A stretch of DNA of 47,284 bases from JBBRTJ01 sp038244535 (lineage in GTDB: Bacteria > Actinomycetota > Acidimicrobiia > Acidimicrobiales > Ilumatobacteraceae): the NCBI GenBank assembly GCA_038244535.1, contig JBBRTJ010000012.1:1-47284 (forward strand), given 5' to 3'. The position numbers were made by a program, and so were the translations under genes. How positions within the stretch are numbered: position 1 is the first letter of the stretch; the number at the start of each line of letters is the position of its first letter. The notes under the pieces were generated by a model that saw only the letters and a program-made list of their open reading frames with translations, did not search any database and was not told the origin of the DNA. Of the stretch, positions 40,900 to 47,284 are shown piece by piece.

Positions 40900-41663
40900 C
40901 AGTCGATCACCACAGGAGCGTGATCTGAGGGAGCGGTTCCCTTGCGGGCGTTGCGGTCGATCACGGCCCAGGTGACCGCGTCAGCGACGGGTGCCGTGGC
41001 GAGGATCAGATCGATGCGCATGCCGCGACCCTGGTGGAAGTCGCCGGCGCGGTAGTCCCACCACGAGTACAAACCGGCGCTGTCGTGCACGGCGCGAAAC
41101 GTGTCGGTGAAGCCCAACGCCTCGATCCGGGCCAGTGCGGCCCGCTCGGGAGCGCTCACGTGCGTGGCCCCGTCGAACGCGGCCGGACTCCAGACGTCGC
41201 GGTCGTCAGGAGCGACGTTGAAGTCGCCGCACACCGCGGCGGCCCCTCCGGCCGGTGTCGTCACCTTCAGGTGGGTCACCAGCCGGTCGAGCCACGACAG
41301 CTTGTACTGGTAGTGCTCGTGATCGAGCGACCGGCCGTTGGGCACGTACACGCTCGTCACGCGAACGCCGCCGCAGGTGGCGGTGACGAGTCGGGCTTCT
41401 GCGTCGGGAGCGTTGCCGTCGGCGAACGCCGTCACCACGTCGTCGATGCCCACGCGCGACAGGATCGCCACCCCGTTCCACTGACCCTGGCCCACGTGGA
41501 CGGACTCGTAGCCCATCGCGGCGAAGCCGAGGCTGGGGAACGCTCCGTCGGTGAGCTTGGTCTCCTGGAGGCACACGACGTCAGGGCGGACCTCGGCCAG
41601 CCACTCGTCGACTCGGGGTTGGCGGACCTTCAACGAGTTGACGTTCCACGTGGCGAGCCGCAC
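40896..41663 (-). CDS. xthA: Exodeoxyribonuclease III / AP endonuclease
   Basis: A 255-residue ExoIII-family nuclease that cleaves abasic sites and trims 3' ends in base-excision repair. Motifs include ATWNVNSLKVR (4-14), LQETKL with the metal-ligand Glu, VYVPNGRS, GDFNVAPDDRD with Asp/Asn, and the final TAPSDHAPV with the Asp-His pair. GTG at 41663 follows TAGGGT by 7 nt. It is coupled by overlap to the thioesterase gene. Confidence 0.94.
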   Translation of the reverse strand: MRLATWNVNSLKVRQPRVDEWLAEVRPDVVCLQETKLTDGAFPSLGFAAMGYESVHVGQGQWNGVAILSRVGIDDVVTAFADGNAPDAEARLVTATCGGVRVTSVYVPNGRSLDHEHYQYKLSWLDRLVTHLKVTTPAGGAAAVCGDFNVAPDDRDVWSPAAFDGATHVSAPERAALARIEALGFTDTFRAVHDSAGLYSWWDYRAGDFHQGRGMRIDLILATAPVADAVTWAVIDRNARKGTAPSDHAPVVIDW

Positions 41664-41670
41664 CCCGGTG

Positions 41671-41676
41671 ACCCTA
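41671..41676 (-). promoter_or_regulatory. Candidate -10 box, leaderless xthA
   Basis: TAGGGT on the minus strand ends 7 nt before the GTG at 41663. Confidence 0.55.
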
Positions 41677-41690
41677 CCGGCGGTCGATGC

Positions 41691-43550
41691 TCAGGTCGGG
41701 TTGACGGGCTTTCCCTTGGCGCGACCGGACCGCTTGGCCGCCGCGGCGGGTGCCGCCGCACTGCCAGGTGCCTTCCTCGCGGGCGCCGGAGCGGCCTTCG
41801 CCGCCGGCGCGTTCCTTGGGTGGGCGCCGGCCTTCTTGACCGGCGCGCCCGCGGACGGAGCCGCTTTCTTGACCGGCGCCTCGGCCTTCTTGCCCGACGC
41901 GGCAGCCCTGTGGGCCGGAGCGACAACCGGGACCTGGGCCGCCCTGGTGGGGGCGGCGACCGGGGCCGCCTTCTTGGCCAGAGCCCCGGCTCCGGATGCC
42001 GGCGCCACAGCTGTGTTGGCTGGTGCCGCAGCCTTCTTTGCCTGCGCAACGGCCTTCGTGGTCGATACTGCGGCCTTCTTGGCTGGCCCGCCAGCCTTCG
42101 TTGCCGTCACCGCCTGAGGGGCCGGGGGGGCCTTTCTCACCGGAGCAGCAGCCTTCTTCACCGGGGCCGCGGCCTTCTTGACCGCCACGACCTCAGGCGC
42201 CGAGGCGGCCTTCTTGACCGGGGCGGCCTTCTTGGCCGGGACCGGAGCTTTCGGGGCCCGCGGTTCAGGCTTGCCTGCCTTCGGTTCAGCCTGCTGGGTG
42301 CGGGCAACGGCCTTCTTGGCCGGAGCCGCCTTGTGGGGGGCGGCCGCAGCCTCGACTGGGGGCACACCGTGCGCCTCGGCAGCGGCCGCCGCGGCGGGCT
42401 TTCGCGACCGCTTGGCCGGGGCCGCGGCGACGGGCTCGGCGGTGGCCGGCACCGGCTCGACCGCGGCGGTCGCCTCGGACTTCGCCGCGGTGCGTCGACC
42501 CCGCTTGGCCTTGGGCTCGGCGGCCGGGGCCGCGGGGGTGACCGTGGCCTGGGCCACGACGTCAGCCGGCTCCATGCCGGGTAGCGCGACATCGATCCCG
42601 CGCCGGGAGGCGTGGTAGGACACCACGATCACCTCGTGCTCGTCGCCGACGCGAACGATGTCACGGGCGCTGCGGGGAGCCGGATCGGCCATGTAGCGCA
42701 GCGGGATGTAGAGGCGCAGCCCGCCGGCAGTGGCGTATGCGCCGTGCGACGAGAACGACTCGACGGTGACCACGACCCTGGATCCCACGGGATGGCGCTC
42801 GACGAACTCGAGGAAGGGCAGCAGGTCGTTGATGGGCTCGTGCCTGGGTGCGGGATCGGGCGCGTTCGCGCCCTTGACCGGCGCCACTGCGGACGCGGCC
42901 GCCACCGCAGCCGTGCCGCTGGCGACGCCGCGGCCTCGACCGCCGCGACGACGACGCCCACCACCCTCGCCGGCCTCAGTCGCGGCCTCGACGACCGCGG
43001 CCTTGCGGGCCATGGGCGGAGGTGTCTTGGGCACGGGCATCGGCTCGAAGGCGAGCTTGCTCGGCCGGTTCGGCGTGCGGAGATCGACCTTCTTGCCGAG
43101 CTTCTTGTCTCGCACGACCTTGCGGCTGAGCGGACCGCGCACCGGTACGCGCCCGACGAAGACCCAGCCCACGTTGGGCACGGGCTTGCCGCCGATGAGG
43201 CGGTCATCGTCGAACAGCCACGGGTACTCGCCGTGGAACTCCTGGAAGGAGTCGTTCGACAAGATGATGGCCTTGGCCTTGTTCGCGATGCTCAGCACAA
43301 ATGCGTCACCGCGGCCGATGGCGCCGGCGGGCGGCGACACGAGCTCGTTGTTGGCGATGGCCTCGTCGAACTCGGCGACCTCTGATGAATCGATGCGGTG
43401 CCCGAAGGTGGCATCGACGACGACGGTGATGACGTCGTCAGGGTGCTCCTCCATGTAGGCGAGCACCGCTTCATTGAGTTGTCTCAAACTGGGGAGCGGG
43501 CGACCCTCGGTAGCGATGTTCGACCCGTCAACGACGACATGTCTCGACAT
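41691..43550 (-). CDS. NYN (Zc3h12a-like) ribonuclease with S1-like domain and histone-like AKKA tail
   Basis: A 619-residue multidomain protein. Residues about 1-165 are a Zc3h12a-type NYN/PIN ribonuclease: D8 in VVVDGSNIA, D46 in VVVDATFG, D82 in GRGDAFVLS and D100 in ILSNDSFQEF form the acidic site. Residues about 197-210 are Arg/Gly-rich (GGRRRRGGRGRG). Residues about 252-325 resemble an S1/OB RNA-binding domain (VGSRVVVTVESFSSHGAYA). Residues about 340-619 are an Ala/Pro/Lys-rich tail with repeated PAKKA/PVKKA units like histone H1 or mycobacterial HupB. It is likely an RNA- or nucleoprotein-associated nuclease; the target is unknown. Confidence 0.82.
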   Translation of the reverse strand: MSRHVVVDGSNIATEGRPLPSLRQLNEAVLAYMEEHPDDVITVVVDATFGHRIDSSEVAEFDEAIANNELVSPPAGAIGRGDAFVLSIANKAKAIILSNDSFQEFHGEYPWLFDDDRLIGGKPVPNVGWVFVGRVPVRGPLSRKVVRDKKLGKKVDLRTPNRPSKLAFEPMPVPKTPPPMARKAAVVEAATEAGEGGGRRRRGGRGRGVASGTAAVAAASAVAPVKGANAPDPAPRHEPINDLLPFLEFVERHPVGSRVVVTVESFSSHGAYATAGGLRLYIPLRYMADPAPRSARDIVRVGDEHEVIVVSYHASRRGIDVALPGMEPADVVAQATVTPAAPAAEPKAKRGRRTAAKSEATAAVEPVPATAEPVAAAPAKRSRKPAAAAAAEAHGVPPVEAAAAPHKAAPAKKAVARTQQAEPKAGKPEPRAPKAPVPAKKAAPVKKAASAPEVVAVKKAAAPVKKAAAPVRKAPPAPQAVTATKAGGPAKKAAVSTTKAVAQAKKAAAPANTAVAPASGAGALAKKAAPVAAPTRAAQVPVVAPAHRAAASGKKAEAPVKKAAPSAGAPVKKAGAHPRNAPAAKAAPAPARKAPGSAAAPAAAAKRSGRAKGKPVNPT

Positions 43551-43566
43551 GATGGCTTTCAGTCAA

Positions 43567-43581
43567 GCATCCAGCGGATGC
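43567..43581 (-). other. Hairpin in 5' leader of the NYN gene
   Basis: GCATCC and GGATGC (6 bp, 3-nt loop) lie 17 nt before the ATG at 43550. A hairpin this close to the start codon could influence translation; no clear ribosome binding site other than GAAAG is seen. Confidence 0.35.
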
Positions 43582-43677
43582 GGTTCCAGGTGATGCACCG
43601 TGCGCCTGCCGTAGCCGGTCGAACGAAGCACGACCAGGCTCACGAGCGGGACGACCGCCGCACCACGGGGGCCACCC

Positions 43678-43683
43678 TAGAGT
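43678..43683 (+). promoter_or_regulatory. Candidate -10 box, leaderless HAD gene
   Basis: TAGAGT ends 8 nt before the GTG at 43692. It overlaps a TAGGGT on the minus strand (43674-43679) which may serve the NYN gene. Confidence 0.45.
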
Positions 43684-43691
43684 GCGCAGCC

Positions 43692-44321
43692 GTGATACGA
43701 GCGGTGCTGTGGGACTTCGGGGGCGTGATCTTGTCGAGCCCCTTCGACGCGTTCGCCAGCTACGAGAGCGAGCTGAAGCTGCCCGAAGGGTTCATCCGCC
43801 GGCTCAACGCGACCAATCCCGACACCAACGCGTGGAGCCGTCTCGAGCGCGGCGAGGTGTCGATCGCCGGCTTCGCCGAGCTGTTCGAAGCCGAAGCCGA
43901 AGCCGCGGGCGGCTCCCTCGACGGCCAGCGCGTGGTCACGATGCTGTCCGGTGAGATCCGACCCGAGATGGTCGGAGCGCTGCGCACGCTGCGCGAGCGC
44001 TACGTGATCGCCTGCCTGACGAACAACTTCGCCGCGGCCCGTCCCGCCCCGCCCGAGCGGCAGGCCGCGCTCGACGAGGTGATGGGCCTGTTCCACCACG
44101 TCGTCGAGTCGAGCAAGGTCGGTGTGCGCAAGCCCGAGCCCGAGTTCTTCGAGCACGCGCTGGCCACCGTCGACGTGCCCGCCGACGAGTGCGTGTTCCT
44201 CGACGACCTCGGCATCAACCTGAAGCCGGCCCGCGCCATGGGCATGACCACGATCAAGGTCGAGTCAGCGCCCCAAGCCCTCGCCGACCTCGAGGACGTG
44301 CTCGGCCACCCCGTGCGCTGA
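43692..44321 (+). CDS. HAD-IA family hydrolase
   Basis: A 209-residue HAD phosphatase of the epoxide-hydrolase-N-domain subgroup. Motif I is AVLWDFGGVI (nucleophile Asp in DFGG, residue 8), motif II is ACLTNN, motif III Lys is in VGVRKPEPEFF and motif IV is CVFLDDLGINL. The cap is small and helical. The substrate is a phosphoester of unknown identity. GTG 43692 follows a TAGAGT box by 8 nt. It is convergent with kgd, separated by tandem repeats. Confidence 0.92.
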   Translation: MIRAVLWDFGGVILSSPFDAFASYESELKLPEGFIRRLNATNPDTNAWSRLERGEVSIAGFAELFEAEAEAAGGSLDGQRVVTMLSGEIRPEMVGALRTLRERYVIACLTNNFAAARPAPPERQAALDEVMGLFHHVVESSKVGVRKPEPEFFEHALATVDVPADECVFLDDLGINLKPARAMGMTTIKVESAPQALADLEDVLGHPVR

Positions 44322-44346
44322 ATGCGGCGGCAAGCCCCGACTCGTT

Positions 44347-44462
44347 CGGCGAAAGAGGCCCCGGTGCGCTTTGGCCGCACAAGCTCGGGCGATGGCGCCT
44401 GGCGACACCCACCTTGTGCGGCGAAAGAGACCCTGGTGCTCGTTGGCCGGACGAGCTCCTGG
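44347..44462. repeat. Imperfect tandem repeat, 72-bp period
   Basis: Two units start CGGCGAAAGAG at 44347 and 44419, exactly 72 bp apart. Within the first about 40 bp they agree at about 9 of 10 positions (GGTGC, TTGGCCG and AGCTC shared), and the sequence before each also has similar C/G blocks, so a degenerate third unit may lie at the left end. The repeat fills the gap between the convergent HAD and kgd genes. The period is a multiple of three and the minus strand reads ELVRP..T..SFA in each copy. Confidence 0.6.
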
Positions 44463-44465
44463 ATC

Positions 44466-47284
44466 TCAGGCGGGGAGGCTGCCGATGGCGAGGTCGAGGA
44501 GCTCGGCCAGCTCCTGGTCGTGGATGGCCTTCGAGCCGGTCGCTGGGCTGCCTGACTCGACACGGCTCACGACGCGCAGCGTGTAGCCCCGCTCGGCCAC
44601 GGGGTGCGTGCGGTCGAACATGAACCGCCACGGACCCATGTTCTCGGGTTCCTCCTGGAGCCACACCAGGTCTCGGGCGTTGGGGTAGCGGTCGAGGACG
44701 GCGAGCAGCGCTTCGGTCGGGAACGGGAACAGCTGCTCGACGCGCACCACGGCCACCGGTGAGCCCAATCGGTCGCGCTCGCGCAGGGCGTCCCAAGCCA
44801 CCTTGCCGCTGCAGAACACCAGCCGGCGCACGGCGTCAGGGTCGGTGACGCGGGGATCGTCGACGACCTCCTGGAACGAGCCCTCGGTGAAGGCCGAGAT
44901 CGGTGAACGGCTCTCCTTCATGCGCAGCGGCTGCTTGGGGGTGAACACGATCAGCGGCTTGCGCACGTCACGGTGCATCTGACGACGCAGCAGGTGGAAG
45001 TACTGCGCCGACGTGGTCGGGTAGGCGACCTGGATGTTGTCGTCGGCGCACAGCTGCAAGAACCGCTCGATGCGGGCCGACGAGTGCTCGGGCCCCTGGC
45101 CTTCGTAGCCGTGGGGCAGCAGCATGACCAGGCCGCTGGTCTGGCCCCACTTGTCCTCGGCGGCCACCAGGTACTGGTCGATGATGATCTGGGCGCCGTT
45201 GACGAAGTCGCCGAACTGCGCCTCCCACAGCACGAGGGAGTCCTTGTCGGCCACGGAGTACCCGTACTCGAAGCCGAGGGCGGCGTACTCGGACAGCAGC
45301 GAGTCGTAGACGCGGAACCGGCCGTTCCCGCCCAACGTGGCGAGCGGGGTGAAGGTGGAGCCGTTGTCGTAGTCGACGAGCACGGCGTGACGCTGGCTGA
45401 ACGTGCCCCGCCGGCTGTCCTCGCCGGCCAGGCGCACGTCATTGCCCTCGGCCACGAGCGTGCCGAAGGCCAGGGCCTCACCCGTGGCCCAGTCGACCTC
45501 ACCCTGGTCGTGGTACAGCTTGCCTCGCTGCTCGAACTGGCGGGCCAGCTTCGGGTGGGGCATGAAGCCCTCGGGATAGGCCGTCAGGCTGTCAAACACG
45601 CGGTCGAGCTCGCGACGCTCGACCCCGGTCGTGATGTGAGGGAGCACGCCGAGCGGGCGGGGCGGGCGGGCCACCTTGACCGGTCCGGGCGCGTGCTGGC
45701 GGGTCTCGTCGAGCGCGATCTGCAACCGCTGCTGGAAGTCGTCCAGCACGGCCTCGGCCTCGGCCATGCCGATGGTGCCGCGGCGCACGAGCGCCTCGGT
45801 GAACAGCTTGCGCACGCTGCGCCGCTGGTCGATCGCCTTGTACATGAGGGGCTGGGTGTAGCTGGGGTCGTCACCTTCGTTGTGGCCGTGCCGGCGGTAG
45901 CAGACGACATCGATCACGACGTCTTTGTGGAACGTCTGGCGGTACTCGTAGGCGAGGCGGGCGGCGCGCACACAGGCCTCGGGGTCGTCGCCGTTCACGT
46001 GGAAGATCGGCGACTGGACCATCTTGGCCACGTCGGTGCAGTACTGGCTGGAGCGGGCGTACTCGGGTGCCGTGGTGAAGCCGAGCTGGTTGTTGATGAT
46101 GACGTGGATGCAGCCGCCGACGCGGTAGCCGGTGATGTCGCTCATGTTGAGGCACTCGGCCACGACCCCCTGGCCGGCGAACGCGGCATCGCCGTGCAGC
46201 AGGATCGGCAGCACGCTGTAGCTGCCGGGGCGGTCGATGCGATCCTGTTGGGCGCGGGCCATGCCGAGCACGATGGGGTCGACGGTCTCGAGGTGGCTGG
46301 GGTTGGCGGCCAGCTCGACGGGGATCGGCCGCCCGGCGCGCGACACGTACTTGCCGGTGGCGCCCAGGTGGTACTTGACGTCGCCCGAGCCCTGCACCGA
46401 GGACGGATCGACGTAGCCCTCGAACTCGCCGAAGATCTGGCTGTAGCTCTTGCCGACGATGTTGGCGAGCACGTTGAGGCGCCCGCGGTGGGCCATGCCG
46501 ATGACCGACCCATCGAGGCCGTCGTCGGCCGCGCCGCCAAGGATGGTGTCGAGCACGGGGATGACCGACTCGGCACCCTCCAACCCGAAGCGCTTGGTGC
46601 CGACGTACTTGGTGGCGAGGAACTTCTCGAACGCCTCGGCCGCGTTCAAACGCTGCAGGACGTTGCGAAGGTCGTCCGCCGACAGCTCAGACGTGGCCCC
46701 TTCGACCGCCGACTGCACCCAGCGTTGCTCGTCGGTGTCTTGGATGTGGAGGTACTCGACGCCCATGGTGCGGCAGTAGGCGTCGCGCAGCACGTGGAGG
46801 ATGTCGCCGAGACGCATCCGGTCCTTGCCGGCCAGGCCGCCGGTGAGGAACTCACGATCGAGGTCCCAGATGGTGAGCCCGTAGGTGGCGGGATCGAGCT
46901 CGTCGTGCATCTTGGGCTCTTTCCACGCCAGTGGATCGAGGTCGGCGATGAGGTGCCCACGGGCCCGGTGCACGCGGATGAGCGTGGCCACCTGCATCTG
47001 CTTGTGCAGCAGGTTCTGCTCACGGTCGATGGCGTTGTGGTCGGGCCGCCACTCGACGGCCTCGTAGGGCACGCCGAGGCTGCGGAACACGTCGTTGTAG
47101 AAGCCGTGGTTGCCGAGCAGCAGCTCGTGGATGCGCTTCAGGAACATGCCCGATTCGGCGCCCTGGATGATGCGGTGGTCGTAGGTGCTCGACAGCGTGA
47201 TGACCTTCGAGATGCCGAGGTCGGCGATCGTGCGCGGATCGGCGGCCGCGTACTCGGTGGGGTAGCCGAGGGAACCGACACCCA
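44466..47284 (-). CDS. kgd: Multifunctional 2-oxoglutarate decarboxylase/dehydrogenase E1, N-terminus off window
   Basis: About 939 C-terminal residues are visible; the gene continues past the right edge. The right-hand part reads GVGSLGYPTEYAAADPRT, then KVITLSSTYDHRIIQGAESG, the E2-type succinyltransferase active-site segment that is fused to E1 in actinobacterial Kgd (about 1230 residues in mycobacteria). The E1 part has the thiamine-diphosphate motif GDAAFAGQGVVAECLNMS...NNQLGF and the C-terminal transketolase-type domain. The enzyme makes succinyl-CoA (as part of a dehydrogenase) or succinic semialdehyde from 2-oxoglutarate in the citric-acid cycle. Short convergent gap with tandem repeats follows. 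Confidence 0.95.
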   Translation of the reverse strand, partial: GVGSLGYPTEYAAADPRTIADLGISKVITLSSTYDHRIIQGAESGMFLKRIHELLLGNHGFYNDVFRSLGVPYEAVEWRPDHNAIDREQNLLHKQMQVATLIRVHRARGHLIADLDPLAWKEPKMHDELDPATYGLTIWDLDREFLTGGLAGKDRMRLGDILHVLRDAYCRTMGVEYLHIQDTDEQRWVQSAVEGATSELSADDLRNVLQRLNAAEAFEKFLATKYVGTKRFGLEGAESVIPVLDTILGGAADDGLDGSVIGMAHRGRLNVLANIVGKSYSQIFGEFEGYVDPSSVQGSGDVKYHLGATGKYVSRAGRPIPVELAANPSHLETVDPIVLGMARAQQDRIDRPGSYSVLPILLHGDAAFAGQGVVAECLNMSDITGYRVGGCIHVIINNQLGFTTAPEYARSSQYCTDVAKMVQSPIFHVNGDDPEACVRAARLAYEYRQTFHKDVVIDVVCYRRHGHNEGDDPSYTQPLMYKAIDQRRSVRKLFTEALVRRGTIGMAEAEAVLDDFQQRLQIALDETRQHAPGPVKVARPPRPLGVLPHITTGVERRELDRVFDSLTAYPEGFMPHPKLARQFEQRGKLYHDQGEVDWATGEALAFGTLVAEGNDVRLAGEDSRRGTFSQRHAVLVDYDNGSTFTPLATLGGNGRFRVYDSLLSEYAALGFEYGYSVADKDSLVLWEAQFGDFVNGAQIIIDQYLVAAEDKWGQTSGLVMLLPHGYEGQGPEHSSARIERFLQLCADDNIQVAYPTTSAQYFHLLRRQMHRDVRKPLIVFTPKQPLRMKESRSPISAFTEGSFQEVVDDPRVTDPDAVRRLVFCSGKVAWDALRERDRLGSPVAVVRVEQLFPFPTEALLAVLDRYPNARDLVWLQEEPENMGPWRFMFDRTHPVAERGYTLRVVSRVESGSPATGSKAIHDQELAELLDLAIGSLPA

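Noticed and set aside
41700..42560. DNA repeat array
   Set aside because: The periodicity reflects the Ala-Lys-Lys-Ala coding repeats of the NYN protein tail, not an independent repeat element.
41034..42584. 516-aa plus-strand Arg/Gly/Leu-rich frame antisense to xthA and the NYN gene tail
   Set aside because: The AKKA tail on the minus strand gives a repetitive antisense frame; no family match and crosses two real genes.
43398..43691. Upstream extension of the HAD gene
   Set aside because: The extension lies antisense to the NYN gene start and has no similarity; GTG 43692 begins the typical HAD motif AVLWDFGG with a TAGAGT box 8 nt upstream.

Overview
The window is 47.3 kb of GC-rich bacterial chromosome, almost fully coding, with frequent GTG starts, many 4-nt ATGA/GTGA gene overlaps and many apparently leaderless genes (a TANNNT box 6-8 nt before the start codon). 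An actinobacterium, most likely of class Acidimicrobiia, is suggested by the kgd-type fused 2-oxoglutarate decarboxylase, the GTP-dependent PEP carboxykinase, F420-type enzymes, an MhuD-like heme oxygenase, an HRDC-tailed UvrD2, and the cluster rpmF-DUF177-DivIVA-like-coaD-rsmD with recG-fakA-like-rpmB. The class assignment is from gene content only; no rRNA gene is present.

Layout. 1-2.3 kb: minus-strand ribosome/CoA cluster (rpmF start, DUF177, coiled-coil protein, coaD, rsmD). 2.3-5.5 kb: an enoyl-CoA hydratase with a 55-aa zinc-ribbon gene, then a tightly overlapped envelope operon (phosphodiester glycosidase, 55-aa membrane protein, uppP). 5.6-7.9 kb: an OmpR/histidine-kinase pair followed by a 48-aa secreted peptide gene; the regulator and peptide genes share an upstream 15-bp motif. 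7.9-11 kb: a moxR-DUF58-VWA operon. 11.1-13.7 kb: methyltransferase, serine hydrolase, F420/nitroreductase-family protein. 13.7-15.9 kb: a decayed patch with a chloramphenicol-phosphotransferase-like pseudogene, two lipoproteins and a scrap of IS3-type transposase. 15.9-19.8 kb: recG, a FakA-like protein without its kinase domain, rpmB and a degenerate cold-shock protein. Thus recG and rsmD, often close together in Actinobacteria, are separated here by about 13.6 kb.

19.9-30.8 kb: pckG, a stand-alone RAM domain, a DUF455/membrane pair, the MhuD-like protein, a run of CaiB - PIG-L deacetylase - histidine phosphatase - Fe-alcohol dehydrogenase, an alpha/beta hydrolase, and an ABC exporter whose ATPase carries a C-terminal cyclic-nucleotide-binding domain. 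30.9-36.6 kb: LLM F420 oxidoreductase with galactokinase, aldo/keto reductase divergent from an SMP-30 lactonase, a BtuF-like binding protein whose only plausible start is CTG, a PH-SHOCT membrane protein and a small metallopeptidase. 36.6-47.3 kb: uvrD2, a secreted protein, MOSC protein, thioesterase, xthA, a 619-aa NYN ribonuclease/S1-like/lysine-alanine-tail protein, a HAD phosphatase, a 72-bp-period tandem repeat, and the C-terminal part of kgd running off the right edge.

No tRNA, rRNA, CRISPR array, complete insertion sequence or prophage was seen. The best candidates for unusual biology are the NYN-S1-AKKA protein, the two-component/secreted-peptide unit, the cNMP-gated-looking ABC exporter, the uppP operon with its uncalled membrane protein, and the kinase-less FakA relative.
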